This document shows, piece by piece, positions 24,450 through 34,333 of a stretch of 43,503 nt of DNA (its first letter is position 1; every line of letters begins with the position of its first letter). Origin of the DNA: Bacteroidia bacterium (lineage in GTDB: Bacteria; Bacteroidota; Bacteroidia; Bacteroidales; VadinHA17); contig JAPLDY010000089.1 in assembly GCA_026391595.1 (NCBI GenBank), positions 1 through 43,503 on the forward strand. Reading direction: 5' to 3'. Position numbers and translations under genes: made by a program. A model generated the notes under the pieces. The model saw only the letters and a list, made by a program, of their open reading frames with translations. It was not told the origin of the DNA and did not search any database.

Positions 24450-25025
24450 ATGGTAAACTTTTTGATTTTTGGTCCTCCGGGATCGGGCAAGGGAACACAG
24501 TCAGTGAGACTTGCCGAAAAATTCAACCTGATGCATTTGTCAACAGGCGATATGCTCAGGGCAGAGATAGCTGCAGGCACTGATCTCGGTAAAAGAATGA
24601 GCTCGATAATGTCGAAAGGTGAACTTGTGCCTGATGAAGTTGTTATTGAGATGATAGCAGCAAAGATCGACGGCACCAAAGGTAAGGCAGGCTTCCTCTT
24701 CGACGGCTTCCCCAGGACAGTTGCCCAGACAGAAGAGCTTGAGAAAATGCTTAATAAAAGGGAGATGAAGATAGACAGCATGCTGGTCCTCGATGTCGAT
24801 CATAATGAGCTGGTCAAGAGACTGATGCTTAGGGCAGAGCAGTCCGGTAGGCCTGACGACAAAGATCCGGCAGTTGTTGAAAACCGGATCGATGTTTACA
24901 AAGCCAAAACCGAACCAATAATCGATTATTGCCGCAAGAGAGGCATATATCAGCCTGTTAACGGCATGGGAACCATTGATGATATCTTCGGGAGACTTTC
25001 AAAGCTTATGAAGAAATATTTATAA
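24450..25025 (+). CDS. adk: Adenylate kinase
   Basis: Interconverts ATP plus AMP with two ADP. The 191-residue protein has the P-loop [12 protein letters not shown] (about 7-18), the AMP-binding LSTGDMLR and the DGFPRT motif. The LID is short ([17 protein letters not shown]) with no zinc cysteines, as in other short-form kinases of this phylum. The stop overlaps the obgE start by one base. Confidence 0.96.
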   Translation: MVNFLIFGPPGSGKGTQSVRLAEKFNLMHLSTGDMLRAEIAAGTDLGKRMSSIMSKGELVPDEVVIEMIAAKIDGTKGKAGFLFDGFPRTVAQTEELEKMLNKREMKIDSMLVLDVDHNELVKRLMLRAEQSGRPDDKDPAVVENRIDVYKAKTEPIIDYCRKRGIYQPVNGMGTIDDIFGRLSKLMKKYL

Positions 25026-26014
25026 TGCCAGGATCCAATTTCGTTGACTATATAAAGATCTTCTGCCGTTCAGGCAATGGGGGAGCCGGATCGGCACATC
25101 TTCGCAGGGAAAAATCTATGCCTAAAGGCGGTCCCGACGGCGGCGATGGAGGAAGAGGTGGGCATATAATCCTGCGTGGCAATGATCAGATGTGGACATT
25201 GATTCACCTGAGGTACCAGAGGCATATTTTTGCCGACAATGGAGGATCAGGAGGAAAGCAACAGTCCACTGGCGCCGACGGAAAGGATGTGATCATTGAA
25301 GTTCCTCTTGGAACAGTTGCCAAAACCGCGGAAAATGAAGAGGTCATCTTTGAAATAACAGCAAACGGCGAGGAGAAGATCCTGACCAAAGGCGGAAGGG
25401 GAGGACAGGGCAATGTCCATTTTAAATCTTCGACCAACCGGACTCCACGTTACGCACAGCCAGGCGAAGATTGTGAGCAAAACTGGTATATCCTGGAGCT
25501 GAAAATTCTTGCTGATGTAGGACTTGTAGGTTTTCCCAATGCAGGAAAGTCAACACTCCTCTCAGTAGTATCAGCAGCAAAGCCAAAAATCGCTGATTAC
25601 CCATTCACCACTCTCGTTCCCAATCTTGGAATCGTAAGCTACCGTGATAACAAATCATTTGTGATGGCTGACATACCAGGGATAATTGAAGGAGCACATG
25701 AAGGGAAGGGTTTAGGCATCAGATTTTTAAGACATATTGAGCGAAATTCCATACTTCTTTTCCTGGTACCTGCCGACAGCAGTAATATCAGGGAGGAATA
25801 TGAAATTCTTCTCAATGAGCTCAAAATGTACAATCCACAGCTGCTTGACAAGAAGCGCGTACTGGCCATCTCTAAATCTGACCTCCTTGACGAGGAACTT
25901 ATGGGAGAGACCAGGAAGGATCTTCCCGATGTGCCAAGGGTCTTCATTTCATCTATTACCGGACTGGGTATCTCAACGCTAAAGGATATGCTCTGGAAAG
26001 TCATGACTAGTTGA
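25025..26014 (+). CDS. obgE: Obg-family GTPase (ribosome assembly)
   Basis: A GTPase acting on late 50S ribosome assembly. The 329 residues have the glycine-rich Obg fold ([28 protein letters not shown]) at about 1-155 and a G domain with G1 [10 protein letters not shown]3 DIPG, G4 SKSD and G5 SSITG. There is no third C-terminal (OCT) domain, a common shorter form. Its ATG overlaps the adk stop by one base. Confidence 0.95.
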   Translation: MPGSNFVDYIKIFCRSGNGGAGSAHLRREKSMPKGGPDGGDGGRGGHIILRGNDQMWTLIHLRYQRHIFADNGGSGGKQQSTGADGKDVIIEVPLGTVAKTAENEEVIFEITANGEEKILTKGGRGGQGNVHFKSSTNRTPRYAQPGEDCEQNWYILELKILADVGLVGFPNAGKSTLLSVVSAAKPKIADYPFTTLVPNLGIVSYRDNKSFVMADIPGIIEGAHEGKGLGIRFLRHIERNSILLFLVPADSSNIREEYEILLNELKMYNPQLLDKKRVLAISKSDLLDEELMGETRKDLPDVPRVFISSITGLGISTLKDMLWKVMTS

Positions 26015-26027
26015 TAATATTCCCTGT

Positions 26028-26594
26028 ATGATTGGACACCTTGACCAGCATCTTTTCCTTTTTATTAATTCACTGAACTCTCCCTTCTGGGACAAGGTGA
26101 TGTATGCCATAAGCGGAAGGGTAATCTGGGTGCCTCTTTACCTTGCTATTCTAATATTGATAGGGATTAAATACAAAAAGAAATTCCCGGTCATCCTCTT
26201 ATTTATAATCCTGGCTGTAGTGCTTGCAGACCAGGGCTCTGTTCAGCTGTTCAAGAACATATTTCACCGGCTAAGACCATGCCATGAGCCATCCCTTGAG
26301 GGGCTGGTCCATCTTGTGAATGGGAAATGCGGCGGACTTTACGGTTTTGTTTCGTCACATGCTGCAAATTCATTCAATGTGGCGCTGCTGAGCCTGATGT
26401 TCATCAGAAAAAGATGGTTTACAATAAGCATACTTATCTGGGCTTCAGTGATAGGATACAGCAGGATATACCTCGGAGCGCATTACCCCGGTGATGTTAT
26501 CTGCGGAGCAATGCTGGGTTCGCTGATCGGATGGGGGGTATATAAGTTGTATGAATTGACTGATAAAAAAATTTATGTTTTGCCTCAATCTTAA
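26028..26594 (+). CDS. PAP2-family membrane phosphatase
   Basis: This 188-residue protein has several membrane helices and the three PAP2 motifs: KNIFHRLRPC (K-x6-R-P), FVSSHAANS (in place of P-S-G-H) and YSRIYLGAHYPGDV (S-R-x5-H-x3-D). The family dephosphorylates lipid phosphates such as undecaprenyl diphosphate or phosphatidylglycerol phosphate; the substrate here is not known. It lies 13 bases after obgE and overlaps lplA by 20 bases. Confidence 0.88.
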   Translation: MIGHLDQHLFLFINSLNSPFWDKVMYAISGRVIWVPLYLAILILIGIKYKKKFPVILLFIILAVVLADQGSVQLFKNIFHRLRPCHEPSLEGLVHLVNGKCGGLYGFVSSHAANSFNVALLSLMFIRKRWFTISILIWASVIGYSRIYLGAHYPGDVICGAMLGSLIGWGVYKLYELTDKKIYVLPQS

Positions 26595-27510
26595 ATCCAC
26601 TGATCCCTTTTTCAACCTCGCAGTTGATGAGTACCTACTCAAACACAGAAAGGAGGACTTTTTCGTCCTTTCCGTCAACAACCCTTCAGTAATTATAGGT
26701 AAACACCAGGTTGCCCACAGGGAGGCAGATACAGTTTTTGTAACAGATAACAATATTCCTGTCATACGAAGGATTTCAGGCGGAGGCGCAGTTTTTCATG
26801 ACGAGGGAAACCTGAACTTCTCGTTTATCTTTCAGAGTGTTCAGGGCAGACAGGTCGATTTCAGGAAATATACTCTTCCTGTCATCGGATTTCTTTCAAC
26901 CCTGGGAGTGGATGCAAAGTTTGAAGGGAAGAACGACCTGAAGGTGGACGGGCTTAAAATTTCAGGTAACGCAGAACATGTTTTCCGTCAGAGAGTGCTG
27001 CACCATGGCACACTTCTTTTTGATTCAAAGATGGAGATCCTCAGTAAATCATTGAGAAAGGATACTTCTGCCTATTTAACCCGGGCTGTCAGCTCAAATC
27101 CTTCATCAGTCGTTAACCTGAAGGAAAGAATTCCCGGAATGAATATGAGTGAATTCACTTCATCGATGTTTCAGTTTTTTAGTGAAAGGGAGAAAGAAAA
27201 TGAATTGATACAATTAACACCTGAAGAGAAATCAGTAATAGATTCGCTTGCAGAATCGAAATACAGGAGATGGGATTGGAACTATGCCTATGGTCCGGAA
27301 TATCAGATAAATAAGGAATTTGAGATTGATGGCATTAAACATCATTGTTCGTTGAAAGTTACTGATGGTATAATAAGAGAATGCAACCTGGAAGGTTCAG
27401 CTGCCATGTCCTCAACATCAAAAAAACTGATTGGTTGCAGACATATGCCAGAGGATATTGAGGAGATGCTTAACATAAGAAAAGCTATTTTTGTGCCATG
27501 GATGTTTTAA
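26575..27510 (+). CDS. lplA: Lipoate-protein ligase
   Basis: Attaches free lipoate to lipoyl domains using ATP (salvage). The 311-residue protein begins CLNLKSTDPFFNLAVDEYLL, has the lipoyl-adenylate site RRISGGGAVFHDEGNLNFSF and the catalytic lysine in DLKVDGLKISGNAEH, and ends with a C-terminal accessory domain. The window also encodes the de novo route (lipA, lipB), so this organism can do both. It overlaps the PAP2 gene and plsC on either side. Confidence 0.92.
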   Translation: MFCLNLKSTDPFFNLAVDEYLLKHRKEDFFVLSVNNPSVIIGKHQVAHREADTVFVTDNNIPVIRRISGGGAVFHDEGNLNFSFIFQSVQGRQVDFRKYTLPVIGFLSTLGVDAKFEGKNDLKVDGLKISGNAEHVFRQRVLHHGTLLFDSKMEILSKSLRKDTSAYLTRAVSSNPSSVVNLKERIPGMNMSEFTSSMFQFFSEREKENELIQLTPEEKSVIDSLAESKYRRWDWNYAYGPEYQINKEFEIDGIKHHCSLKVTDGIIRECNLEGSAAMSSTSKKLIGCRHMPEDIEEMLNIRKAIFVPWMF

Positions 27511-28241
27511 AATCAATAGTAGTATGGCTGATAGGGATAACGCTTATCGTTGTCTTGTTCCCGGTAACATTAATTGCCTGGCTACTGGCACTGCCTTTCG
27601 ACAGGAAAAGGAAAGTGACGCATGCCATGCTCATATTCCAGGGGCTCTTTTTATCATACACGGTTCCGATATGGAAAATAAAGATTGAGGGCAGGAAAAA
27701 GGCAGTGAAAGGGACTACTTATGTTATCATCTGCAATCATATGTCGATCCTTGATATTCTCCTTGTGATGTGCTTGCGTTACCGTTTCAAGTGGATCTCA
27801 AAAATAGAAAACGACAAGTTACCTATTATTGGCTGGTACCTGAAACTGGCTGATTATATTACAGTTAACAGAGGAGATAAGGAGAGCAAGGAGAAAATGA
27901 TGGAGGGATCTTATAAATGTCTTAAAGAAGGGTCTTCTATTATGCTCTTCCCGGAGGGCACGCGGTCCACTGACAACCAGATAGGCTTCTTCAAGAGGGG
28001 AGCATTCCAGCTTGCCCTCGCTGCACAAGTACCGGTACTTCCTGTTCTCATTGATGGGACAGGTGGTATTCTGCCGAAGCATGGTTTTATTTTCGGAGGA
28101 TTTCACAGGATCACAATAAAAGTTCTCGATCCTGTGCCGCCTGAATCGTTCGGCACAAAAAATTGCGATGAACTTGCTGCAAATTTTCAGATGATTATGA
28201 CAGATGCCCTGAAAGAGGTCAGGGCAGAAAGCAACAAATAA
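27498..28241 (+). CDS. plsC: 1-acyl-sn-glycerol-3-phosphate acyltransferase
   Basis: Makes phosphatidic acid from lysophosphatidic acid at the inner membrane. The 247-residue protein has an N-terminal membrane helix (about 7-30), the catalytic H-x4-D in CNHMSILDIL (about 76-82) and the glycerol-3-phosphate-binding FPEGTRS (about 152). It overlaps the lplA end by 13 bases and the next gene by one base. Confidence 0.9.
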   Translation: MDVLKSIVVWLIGITLIVVLFPVTLIAWLLALPFDRKRKVTHAMLIFQGLFLSYTVPIWKIKIEGRKKAVKGTTYVIICNHMSILDILLVMCLRYRFKWISKIENDKLPIIGWYLKLADYITVNRGDKESKEKMMEGSYKCLKEGSSIMLFPEGTRSTDNQIGFFKRGAFQLALAAQVPVLPVLIDGTGGILPKHGFIFGGFHRITIKVLDPVPPESFGTKNCDELAANFQMIMTDALKEVRAESNK

Positions 28242-29017
28242 TGCCGCACACTTCATCATACCGCCGGATCCTTCACAGGATGGGCTATTACAATTATCAG
28301 CAGGGACTGATCTACCGTCATCTTAATCAGCTTGACGGTTGGGACAACCACCTCGCACATTGCAGGGAATTCATCATAAAGGCACTCGATGAAGTGAGAC
28401 CGTCAAGGATAACCGTTCTGGGCAGCGGATGGTTAATGGAGCTTCCTCTCGCTGAGATGGCCGAACGGACTAAAAAGATATGCCTGATCGATATTGTACA
28501 TCCCCCTGAAGTCTTCGAACAGACTTCATCAATGAAGAACGTTGAGATCTCTGACCAGGATGTTTCAGGCGGATTGATTGAGGAGGTTTGGAACAAAGCA
28601 GGCAACAGAACTTTTTTCAACAGGTTGCAATCTCTGGATAAAATAGTGATCCCAGCGTATGATCCTGTTGAAGATCCGGGAATGGTTATTTCACTAAATA
28701 TCCTTACCCAGCTGGAGATACTTCCTGAAAAACTATTAAGAAAAAAATCGAAAGCAACGGAACAAGAATTTTTTGGTTTCAGAAAAGAAGTACAGGAAAA
28801 ACATATCAGTTTTCTGAGGAAGCATCCATCAATTCTGATCTCAGATGTGAAGGAAGTTGTTTATGCCTCTGATAGTACTTTGACTGAAAACAGCACCCTG
28901 CTTGCAGAGCTGCCTCATGGTAAATTGACTGAAGAATGGATATGGGATTTTGATCTTATGCACGAAGACTTCAACAGGAAAAAGTCACAGTTCAGGGTCG
29001 TTGCTGTTCTTTTCTGA
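28241..29017 (+). CDS. Unknown protein with Rossmann/methyltransferase-like motif
   Basis: I do not recognise a named family. The 258-residue protein is soluble, with no signal or membrane segment. At about 56-85 it has VLGSGWLMELPLAEMA followed by ICLIDIVHPP, which resembles the nucleotide- or SAM-binding beta-alpha-beta unit of Rossmann-fold methyltransferases (G-x-G-x-x, then an acidic residue at the end of strand two). It lacks an obvious catalytic motif after that. The ATG overlaps the plsC stop by one base, so it is the last gene of the adk-obgE-plsC run; that suggests a link with lipid or envelope metabolism, but only by position. Confidence 0.6.
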   Translation: MPHTSSYRRILHRMGYYNYQQGLIYRHLNQLDGWDNHLAHCREFIIKALDEVRPSRITVLGSGWLMELPLAEMAERTKKICLIDIVHPPEVFEQTSSMKNVEISDQDVSGGLIEEVWNKAGNRTFFNRLQSLDKIVIPAYDPVEDPGMVISLNILTQLEILPEKLLRKKSKATEQEFFGFRKEVQEKHISFLRKHPSILISDVKEVVYASDSTLTENSTLLAELPHGKLTEEWIWDFDLMHEDFNRKKSQFRVVAVLF

Positions 29018-29092
29018 ATTCCATTTATTAACATTTTACTGACAGGGTAATTGTCAATCAATCAGAAAAATATTCTGTCCGATCTCTTTTTG

Positions 29093-29106
29093 TCACTTTT
29101 AAGTGA
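29093..29106. terminator. A/T-rich hairpin after the adk-plsC operon
   Basis: TCACTT (29093) and AAGTGA (29101) flank two bases, with TTTTTG before and TTAAAAA after, giving a near-palindrome of about 27 bases. It lies 76 bases after the last gene of the operon and 81 bases before parE. The stem is weak; it could be an operator for parE instead. Confidence 0.3.
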
Positions 29107-29161
29107 TTAAAAATACGTCAAATTGTTGAAAAATCGCCGGGTAGCGACCATTGTAAATACT

Positions 29162-29169
29162 TATATTTG
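29162..29169 (+). promoter_or_regulatory. -7 box for parE (TATATTTG)
   Basis: TATATTTG fits TAnnTTTG, 17 bases before the parE ATG. It probably drives parE-parC-aroK. Confidence 0.5.
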
Positions 29170-29186
29170 CGCAAAATTTTTTCAAG

Positions 29187-31034
29187 ATGACTGTTGTTGG
29201 ATATTCTGAGGAACATATAAAAACCCTTGAGTGGAGAGAACATATCCGCCTCAGACCCGGCATGTACATTGGAAAGCTGGGCGATGGATCTTCTCAGGAT
29301 GACGGCGTATACGTCCTTCTGAAAGAGGTGATGGACAATGCTGTCGACGAGTACATGATGGGTTTCGGCAAGAAAATAGATGTGTCGATTAACGGTAGGG
29401 AAGTAAGGGTTCGTGATTATGGCCGCGGGATACCGCTGGGCAAGGTCCTTGATGCGGTTTCCAGAATGAACACCGGTGCAAAGTACGACTCAAAAGCATT
29501 CAAAAAATCTGTCGGTCTTAACGGTGTCGGAGTAAAAGCAGTCAATGCCCTCTCATCGAAGTTTGTTATCAGATCAATACGCGATGGTCAGATCAAAATC
29601 AGCGAGTTTGAACATGGGGTCACAATAAAGGATCACCAGCTTAAACCCACTAATGAGGAGAATGGTGTCGAAGTGATCTTCCAGCCGGATGAAACTATGT
29701 TCGGGAACTATTTCTATATCTCGGAATACGTAGACTCTTTGCTGAAAAACTACGTATACCTGAACTCGGGACTGGTGATTAATTTCAACGGCAACAAGTT
29801 CTTTTCAAGGAATGGCCTGGCCGACCTTCTGAACGAGAACATGAGCAAGGAGGGACTTTATCCCCTTATTCACCTGAAGGGCGAAGACATAGAATTAGCT
29901 TTCACTCATGGACTTCAGTATGGCGAAGATTATTACAGCTTCGTAAACGGCCAGAATACGACACAGGGAGGTACTCACCTTGCAGCTTTCAAGGAAGCTC
30001 TTGTAAGGACGATAAAGGATTTTTACAAGAAAGACTATGACTCTGCCGATATCAGATCGTCGATAATCGCCGCTATAAGCATTAAAGTGGAAGAACCGAT
30101 ATTCGAGTCTCAGACCAAGACAAAACTGGGCTCAAAGGATATGGGCCCCGAGGGGCCTTCTGTGAGAAACTTCATCTCTGAATTCATTAAAAAGGCACTC
30201 GACGATTATCTTCATAAGAATCAGGAAACAGCAAGGATCATGCTCCAGAAGATCCAGGATTCCGAGAAGGAGAGGAAAGCTATATCATCGATCCAGAAGC
30301 TGGCAAGAGAGAGGGCAAAAAAGGTGAGCCTTCATAACAAGAAGCTGAGAGACTGCAGGATACATTATAACACCAATGATACAAGGAAGCTCGATTCAAC
30401 GATCTTCATTACCGAGGGCGATTCGGCCAGTGGATCAATAACAAAGTCGCGCGACGTTGAGACTCAGGCTGTATTCAGCCTCCGGGGAAAGCCGCTCAAC
30501 ACATATGGTCTTACAAAAAAGATCGTCTATGAGAATGAGGAGTTTAATCTTCTTCAGGCAGCACTGAACATTGAGGAAGATATAGAAAACCTGCGTTATA
30601 ATAACGTCATCATGGCAACAGATGCCGATGTCGATGGGATGCATATCAGGCTGCTTCTCCTTACTTTCTTCCTGCAATTCTTTCCAGATCTGGTAAAAAA
30701 GGGGCATGTCTATATTCTCCAGACTCCTCTTTTCAGGGTCAGGAATAAGAAGGAGACAAGGTATTGCTATTCGCATGATGAGAAGACCAAAGCCATCAAG
30801 GCACTTGGCCCGAACCCTGAAATTACAAGGTTCAAGGGATTGGGCGAGATATCTCCGGACGAATTCCAGCACTTTATAGGTAAAGATATGCGGCTGGAGC
30901 CGGTGAGGATGAAAAAGCAGGATACAATCAACGGGTACCTTGAATTTTATATGGGAAAAAATACACCTGAGAGGCAGGATTTTATTATTGATAACCTGCG
31001 GATAGAAGAAGATAAGGTTGAGGAAGAAGTGTAA
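29187..31034 (+). CDS. parE: DNA topoisomerase IV subunit B
   Basis: ATPase subunit of the chromosome-decatenating type IIA topoisomerase. The 615-residue protein has the GHKL ATPase N-box [13 protein letters not shown] (E47, N51), RPGMYIG before it and [13 protein letters not shown] after it. The TOPRIM domain has [12 protein letters not shown] and the metal-binding [14 protein letters not shown], and the end has RFKGLGEI. The length and lack of the large GyrB insert fit ParE. parC follows 21 bases later. Confidence 0.93.
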   Translation: MTVVGYSEEHIKTLEWREHIRLRPGMYIGKLGDGSSQDDGVYVLLKEVMDNAVDEYMMGFGKKIDVSINGREVRVRDYGRGIPLGKVLDAVSRMNTGAKYDSKAFKKSVGLNGVGVKAVNALSSKFVIRSIRDGQIKISEFEHGVTIKDHQLKPTNEENGVEVIFQPDETMFGNYFYISEYVDSLLKNYVYLNSGLVINFNGNKFFSRNGLADLLNENMSKEGLYPLIHLKGEDIELAFTHGLQYGEDYYSFVNGQNTTQGGTHLAAFKEALVRTIKDFYKKDYDSADIRSSIIAAISIKVEEPIFESQTKTKLGSKDMGPEGPSVRNFISEFIKKALDDYLHKNQETARIMLQKIQDSEKERKAISSIQKLARERAKKVSLHNKKLRDCRIHYNTNDTRKLDSTIFITEGDSASGSITKSRDVETQAVFSLRGKPLNTYGLTKKIVYENEEFNLLQAALNIEEDIENLRYNNVIMATDADVDGMHIRLLLLTFFLQFFPDLVKKGHVYILQTPLFRVRNKKETRYCYSHDEKTKAIKALGPNPEITRFKGLGEISPDEFQHFIGKDMRLEPVRMKKQDTINGYLEFYMGKNTPERQDFIIDNLRIEEDKVEEEV

Positions 31035-31055
31035 TTAACAGAATAGCAGGCGTGT

Positions 31056-33674
31056 ATGATACTTATTGAGGATTACGAACCAGAAGCAGGGAATACCCAG
31101 GGCGGCGAAAATATTCCCGAAGGACCTGTTGCGCTTCATTCCGTGACAGCCCTTTCGGGGATGTACCAGGACTGGTTCCTTGATTATGCATCATATGTGA
31201 TACTTGAACGTGCTGTGCCTGCACTCCACGACGGTCTTAAACCCGTTCAGCGCCGTATCCTTCATTCAATGAAGCGTATGGATGACGGCAGGTACAACAA
31301 GGTCGCAAATATCATAGGACATACGATGCAGTTCCATCCACACGGAGATGCATCAATTGGCGATGCCCTGGTTCAGATCGGAGAAAGGGATCTGCTTATT
31401 GATACCCAGGGTAACTGGGGTAATATTCTTACGGGCGATGGCGCAGCAGCACCACGATATATAGAGGCCAGGCTTTCAAAATTCGCCCTCGATGTTGTCT
31501 TCAATCCAAAAACAACGGAATGGAAGCTCTCCTATGACGGTCGCAACAAGGAGCCTGTAACTCTTCCGGTTAAATTTCCTTTGCTGCTTTCAATGGGAGT
31601 TGAGGGAATAGCGGTGGGTCTTGCTTCAAAGATTCTTCCTCATAATTTCAATGAGCTCATTGACGCCACAATCGATTATCTCCAGGGAAAGGAATTCACG
31701 GTTTATCCTGATTTCCCGACAGCCGGGATGATTGATGTTTCGAGATACAACGACGGTCAGCGCGGAGGCGTGGTTAAGGTAAGGGCGAAGATCGAAAAAG
31801 TTGACAAGAAAGAGCTGATAATCACCGAGATACCATTCGGAAAAACCACATCATCACTCATTGAATCAATAATAAGGGCAAACGAAAAGGGGAAGATCAA
31901 GATCAAAAAGATTGACGACAATACTGCCGCCAATGTTGAGATTGTTATACAGCTGATGCCGGGTGTATCTCCTGATATGACAATAGATGCCCTTTATGCA
32001 TTTACCGATTGCGAGTATTCAATTTCTCCCAACACTTGTATCATAACCGACAACAAACCCTCATTCATGGGGGTTAGCGATATTCTGAGGCATTCTTCCG
32101 ACAGAACGGTTGAACTTTTAAAGGCAGAGCTTGAGATAAGGAAAAATGAACTTCAGGAAGAGTGGCACATGTCATCCCTCGAAAAGATCTTCATCGAGGA
32201 GAGGATATATCGCGACATTGAGGAAAGCGAAACATGGGAAGCTGTTATCACTGCCATTGACAAGGGACTCAAACCTTTCAAAAAAAGATTGTTGAGGGAA
32301 GTTACCCGTGAGGATATAATTCAGCTTACAGAAATTAAGATCAAGAGGATCTCAAAATACGATTCCAAAAAAACAGATGAGCATATCAGGGGTCTTGAAA
32401 TCGAGCTGGAAGAAGTGAAAAACCACCTGAAGAATATTATCCCCTTCACAATAAATTACTTCAAGCAGATAAAGAAAAAATACGGGAAGGGAAAAGAAAG
32501 GAAGACCGAGATCAGGAGCTTCGACACCATTCAGGCTGCAAAGGTTGTGGCAAACAATGCCAAGCTGTATGCCAACTTCAAGGAAGGATTCCTCGGAACC
32601 GGATTGAAGAAAGATGAATTTGTATGCGATTGTTCCGACATGGATGATATTATCGTAATTCGCAAAGACGGTGTTTATCTGATTACAAAAGTTGCAGATA
32701 AAGTCTTTGTCGGGAACGATATAATCCATGCCGGTGTATTCCTTAAAAACGACGAACGTACCATCTATAACGTTGTTTACCAGGATGGTAAGGATGGGCC
32801 GCTGCTTGCAAAGAGATGTGCGATCACCGGACTCACACGCGACAAGGAATATAACCTTACAAGGAGCAAGGCAGGTTCAAAGATCGTATACTTCAGTGTC
32901 AATCCAAACGGAGAAGCTGAGGTTATTAAAGTTTATCACAAGCCAAAGGCCAGACTTAAAAAGCTGGAATTCGAATTCGATTTTGGTCAGCTTAACATCA
33001 AGGGAAAATCGTCGATGGGGAATATCCTTACCAAGAACCCTGTTCATAAGATAGCACTGAAGGAGAAAGGCCTTTCTACACTTGGTGGAAGGAAGATCTG
33101 GTTCGACGATGCAGTTTTCAGGCTGAATGTCGACGGGAGAGGCAACTATCTTGGAGAATTCAGTGCTGACGACAAAATACTTGTCATTACCAAAAACGGG
33201 TACTTCCGGCACACAGGCTTCGACCTCACCAACCATTTCGAAGAAAATATCCTCATAATTGAAAAATTCAGATCCGGGAAAGTTTATTCAGTGGTTTACT
33301 GGGATGCCGAGCAGAAATTCTATTACCTGAAGAGATTCGTGATCGAGGAATCGGAGAAGCCGCAATGTTTTATAAATGAAGATCCTGAATCAAAGCTTAT
33401 CAGCATCACTGAAGTTGAGTATCCGCGGTTAGAGATAAAATTCGGAGGCAAGCACAAAAACCGTGACAATGAGATCATTGAAGTTGCAGAATTCATCGGA
33501 GTTAAAAGTTATAAGGCCAAAGGCAAGAGACTTACCAGCTTCATGGTTGACAATATCCATGAGATCGAACCTGTTGTAATGACTGAAAGCAGACCTCCTC
33601 AGGGACCTGATGACGATGAGGAGCCACCTCCTTCATCAAATAATGATCCTGCCCAGATGAAACTGGAACTGTAA
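31056..33674 (+). CDS. parC: DNA topoisomerase IV subunit A
   Basis: DNA-cleaving subunit of topoisomerase IV. The 872-residue protein has RAVPALHDGLKPVQRRILHS, HPHGDASIGDALVQ, and the catalytic Arg134-Tyr135 in A-A-A-P-R-Y-I-E-A-R-L-S. The second half (about 530-840) is the DNA-wrapping propeller domain. The residue equal to E. coli GyrA Ser83 is Ala99. The tail is rich in proline and acidic residues and ends MKLEL. It overlaps aroK by one base. Confidence 0.92.
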   Translation: MILIEDYEPEAGNTQGGENIPEGPVALHSVTALSGMYQDWFLDYASYVILERAVPALHDGLKPVQRRILHSMKRMDDGRYNKVANIIGHTMQFHPHGDASIGDALVQIGERDLLIDTQGNWGNILTGDGAAAPRYIEARLSKFALDVVFNPKTTEWKLSYDGRNKEPVTLPVKFPLLLSMGVEGIAVGLASKILPHNFNELIDATIDYLQGKEFTVYPDFPTAGMIDVSRYNDGQRGGVVKVRAKIEKVDKKELIITEIPFGKTTSSLIESIIRANEKGKIKIKKIDDNTAANVEIVIQLMPGVSPDMTIDALYAFTDCEYSISPNTCIITDNKPSFMGVSDILRHSSDRTVELLKAELEIRKNELQEEWHMSSLEKIFIEERIYRDIEESETWEAVITAIDKGLKPFKKRLLREVTREDIIQLTEIKIKRISKYDSKKTDEHIRGLEIELEEVKNHLKNIIPFTINYFKQIKKKYGKGKERKTEIRSFDTIQAAKVVANNAKLYANFKEGFLGTGLKKDEFVCDCSDMDDIIVIRKDGVYLITKVADKVFVGNDIIHAGVFLKNDERTIYNVVYQDGKDGPLLAKRCAITGLTRDKEYNLTRSKAGSKIVYFSVNPNGEAEVIKVYHKPKARLKKLEFEFDFGQLNIKGKSSMGNILTKNPVHKIALKEKGLSTLGGRKIWFDDAVFRLNVDGRGNYLGEFSADDKILVITKNGYFRHTGFDLTNHFEENILIIEKFRSGKVYSVVYWDAEQKFYYLKRFVIEESEKPQCFINEDPESKLISITEVEYPRLEIKFGGKHKNRDNEIIEVAEFIGVKSYKAKGKRLTSFMVDNIHEIEPVVMTESRPPQGPDDDEEPPPSSNNDPAQMKLEL

Positions 33675-34198
33675 TGCCGGGAAAAAACAAGATATATTTA
33701 ATCGGTTTCATGGGCAGCGGAAAGTCGACTGCAGGAAAAAAGCTTGCAACTCTGCTCGGCTGGTCATTCATCGATATTGACAGGAAGATCGAAGAGAATG
33801 CAGGAAAAACAATTCCACAGATATTTTCACAAGACGGCGAAGAGGTTTTCAGAAAGATTGAATCGGACGTTCTGAAGAGTATAAAATCGCAGGAAGAGAC
33901 AATAGTTTCTACTGGCGGGGGAACGCCGTGCCATGGTAACAATATGGATTATATGCTCGAAAGCGGACTGACGATCTATCTGAAAATGACACCGGAACAG
34001 CTTACGTACAGATTGCTGGAATCGACCGGGAATAGACCTCTGATAAAAAATGTATCTGATGAACAACTGCCTGAATTCATAGAAAAAGTACTTAGTGTAA
34101 GAGAAAAATCCTACAACCGAGCCGACATAATCGTTGAAGGTATAAATCTGGATATCAGTCGTTTACTGACACTGATAAAAACCCATTCAGCGACCTGA
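33674..34198 (+). CDS. aroK: Shikimate kinase
   Basis: Phosphorylates shikimate in the aromatic amino acid pathway. The 174-residue protein has the P-loop IGFMGSGKSTAGKKLA (about 9-24), DIDRKIEENAGKTI (shikimate- and Mg-binding D-x-D) and STGGGTPCH (Walker-B-like loop), with the LID near NRPL. The ATG overlaps the parC stop by one base. Confidence 0.93.
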   Translation: MPGKNKIYLIGFMGSGKSTAGKKLATLLGWSFIDIDRKIEENAGKTIPQIFSQDGEEVFRKIESDVLKSIKSQEETIVSTGGGTPCHGNNMDYMLESGLTIYLKMTPEQLTYRLLESTGNRPLIKNVSDEQLPEFIEKVLSVREKSYNRADIIVEGINLDISRLLTLIKTHSAT

Positions 34199-34250
34199 TC
34201 TTTTCTTTCGCCAGTCGCTCCGCAATTCATAAGATCACCACATTTAATCA

Positions 34251-34284
34251 TTTCGTCAAAAAACATGAGCGATTTTGACGGAAA
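34251..34284. promoter_or_regulatory. Inverted repeat overlapping the promoter of the nSTAND operon
   Basis: TTTCGTCAAAA (34251-34261) pairs with TTTTGACGGAAA (34273-34284) with one extra base. The right arm contains the TTTG taken as the -33 box of the next gene, so it could be an operator. It lies 53 bases past the aroK stop and has no T-run, which argues against a terminator. Confidence 0.4.
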
Positions 34285-34306
34285 TAAGATTAAATTCTTA
34301 ATTTTA
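34274..34306 (+). promoter_or_regulatory. Promoter of the TLC/SiaA/nSTAND operon
   Basis: TTTG at 34274-34277 and TAATTTTA at 34299-34306, 21 bases apart, fit the Bacteroidota -33 TTTG and -7 TAnnTTTG (7 of 8 with the last base differing). A transcript from here would start about 20 bases before the ATG at 34334. Confidence 0.45.
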
Positions 34307-34333
34307 GTGAGGATTTATAAACGGGGGAAAAGT

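Noticed and set aside
29018-29186. Small RNA or tRNA between the plsC operon and parE
   Set aside because: No cloverleaf or conserved core; only a weak A/T hairpin and the parE promoter box.
34265-34333. TLC/HEAT protein starting at the ATG at 34265
   Set aside because: That start lies upstream of the predicted promoter and within an inverted repeat; the downstream ATG has the membrane-protein start.
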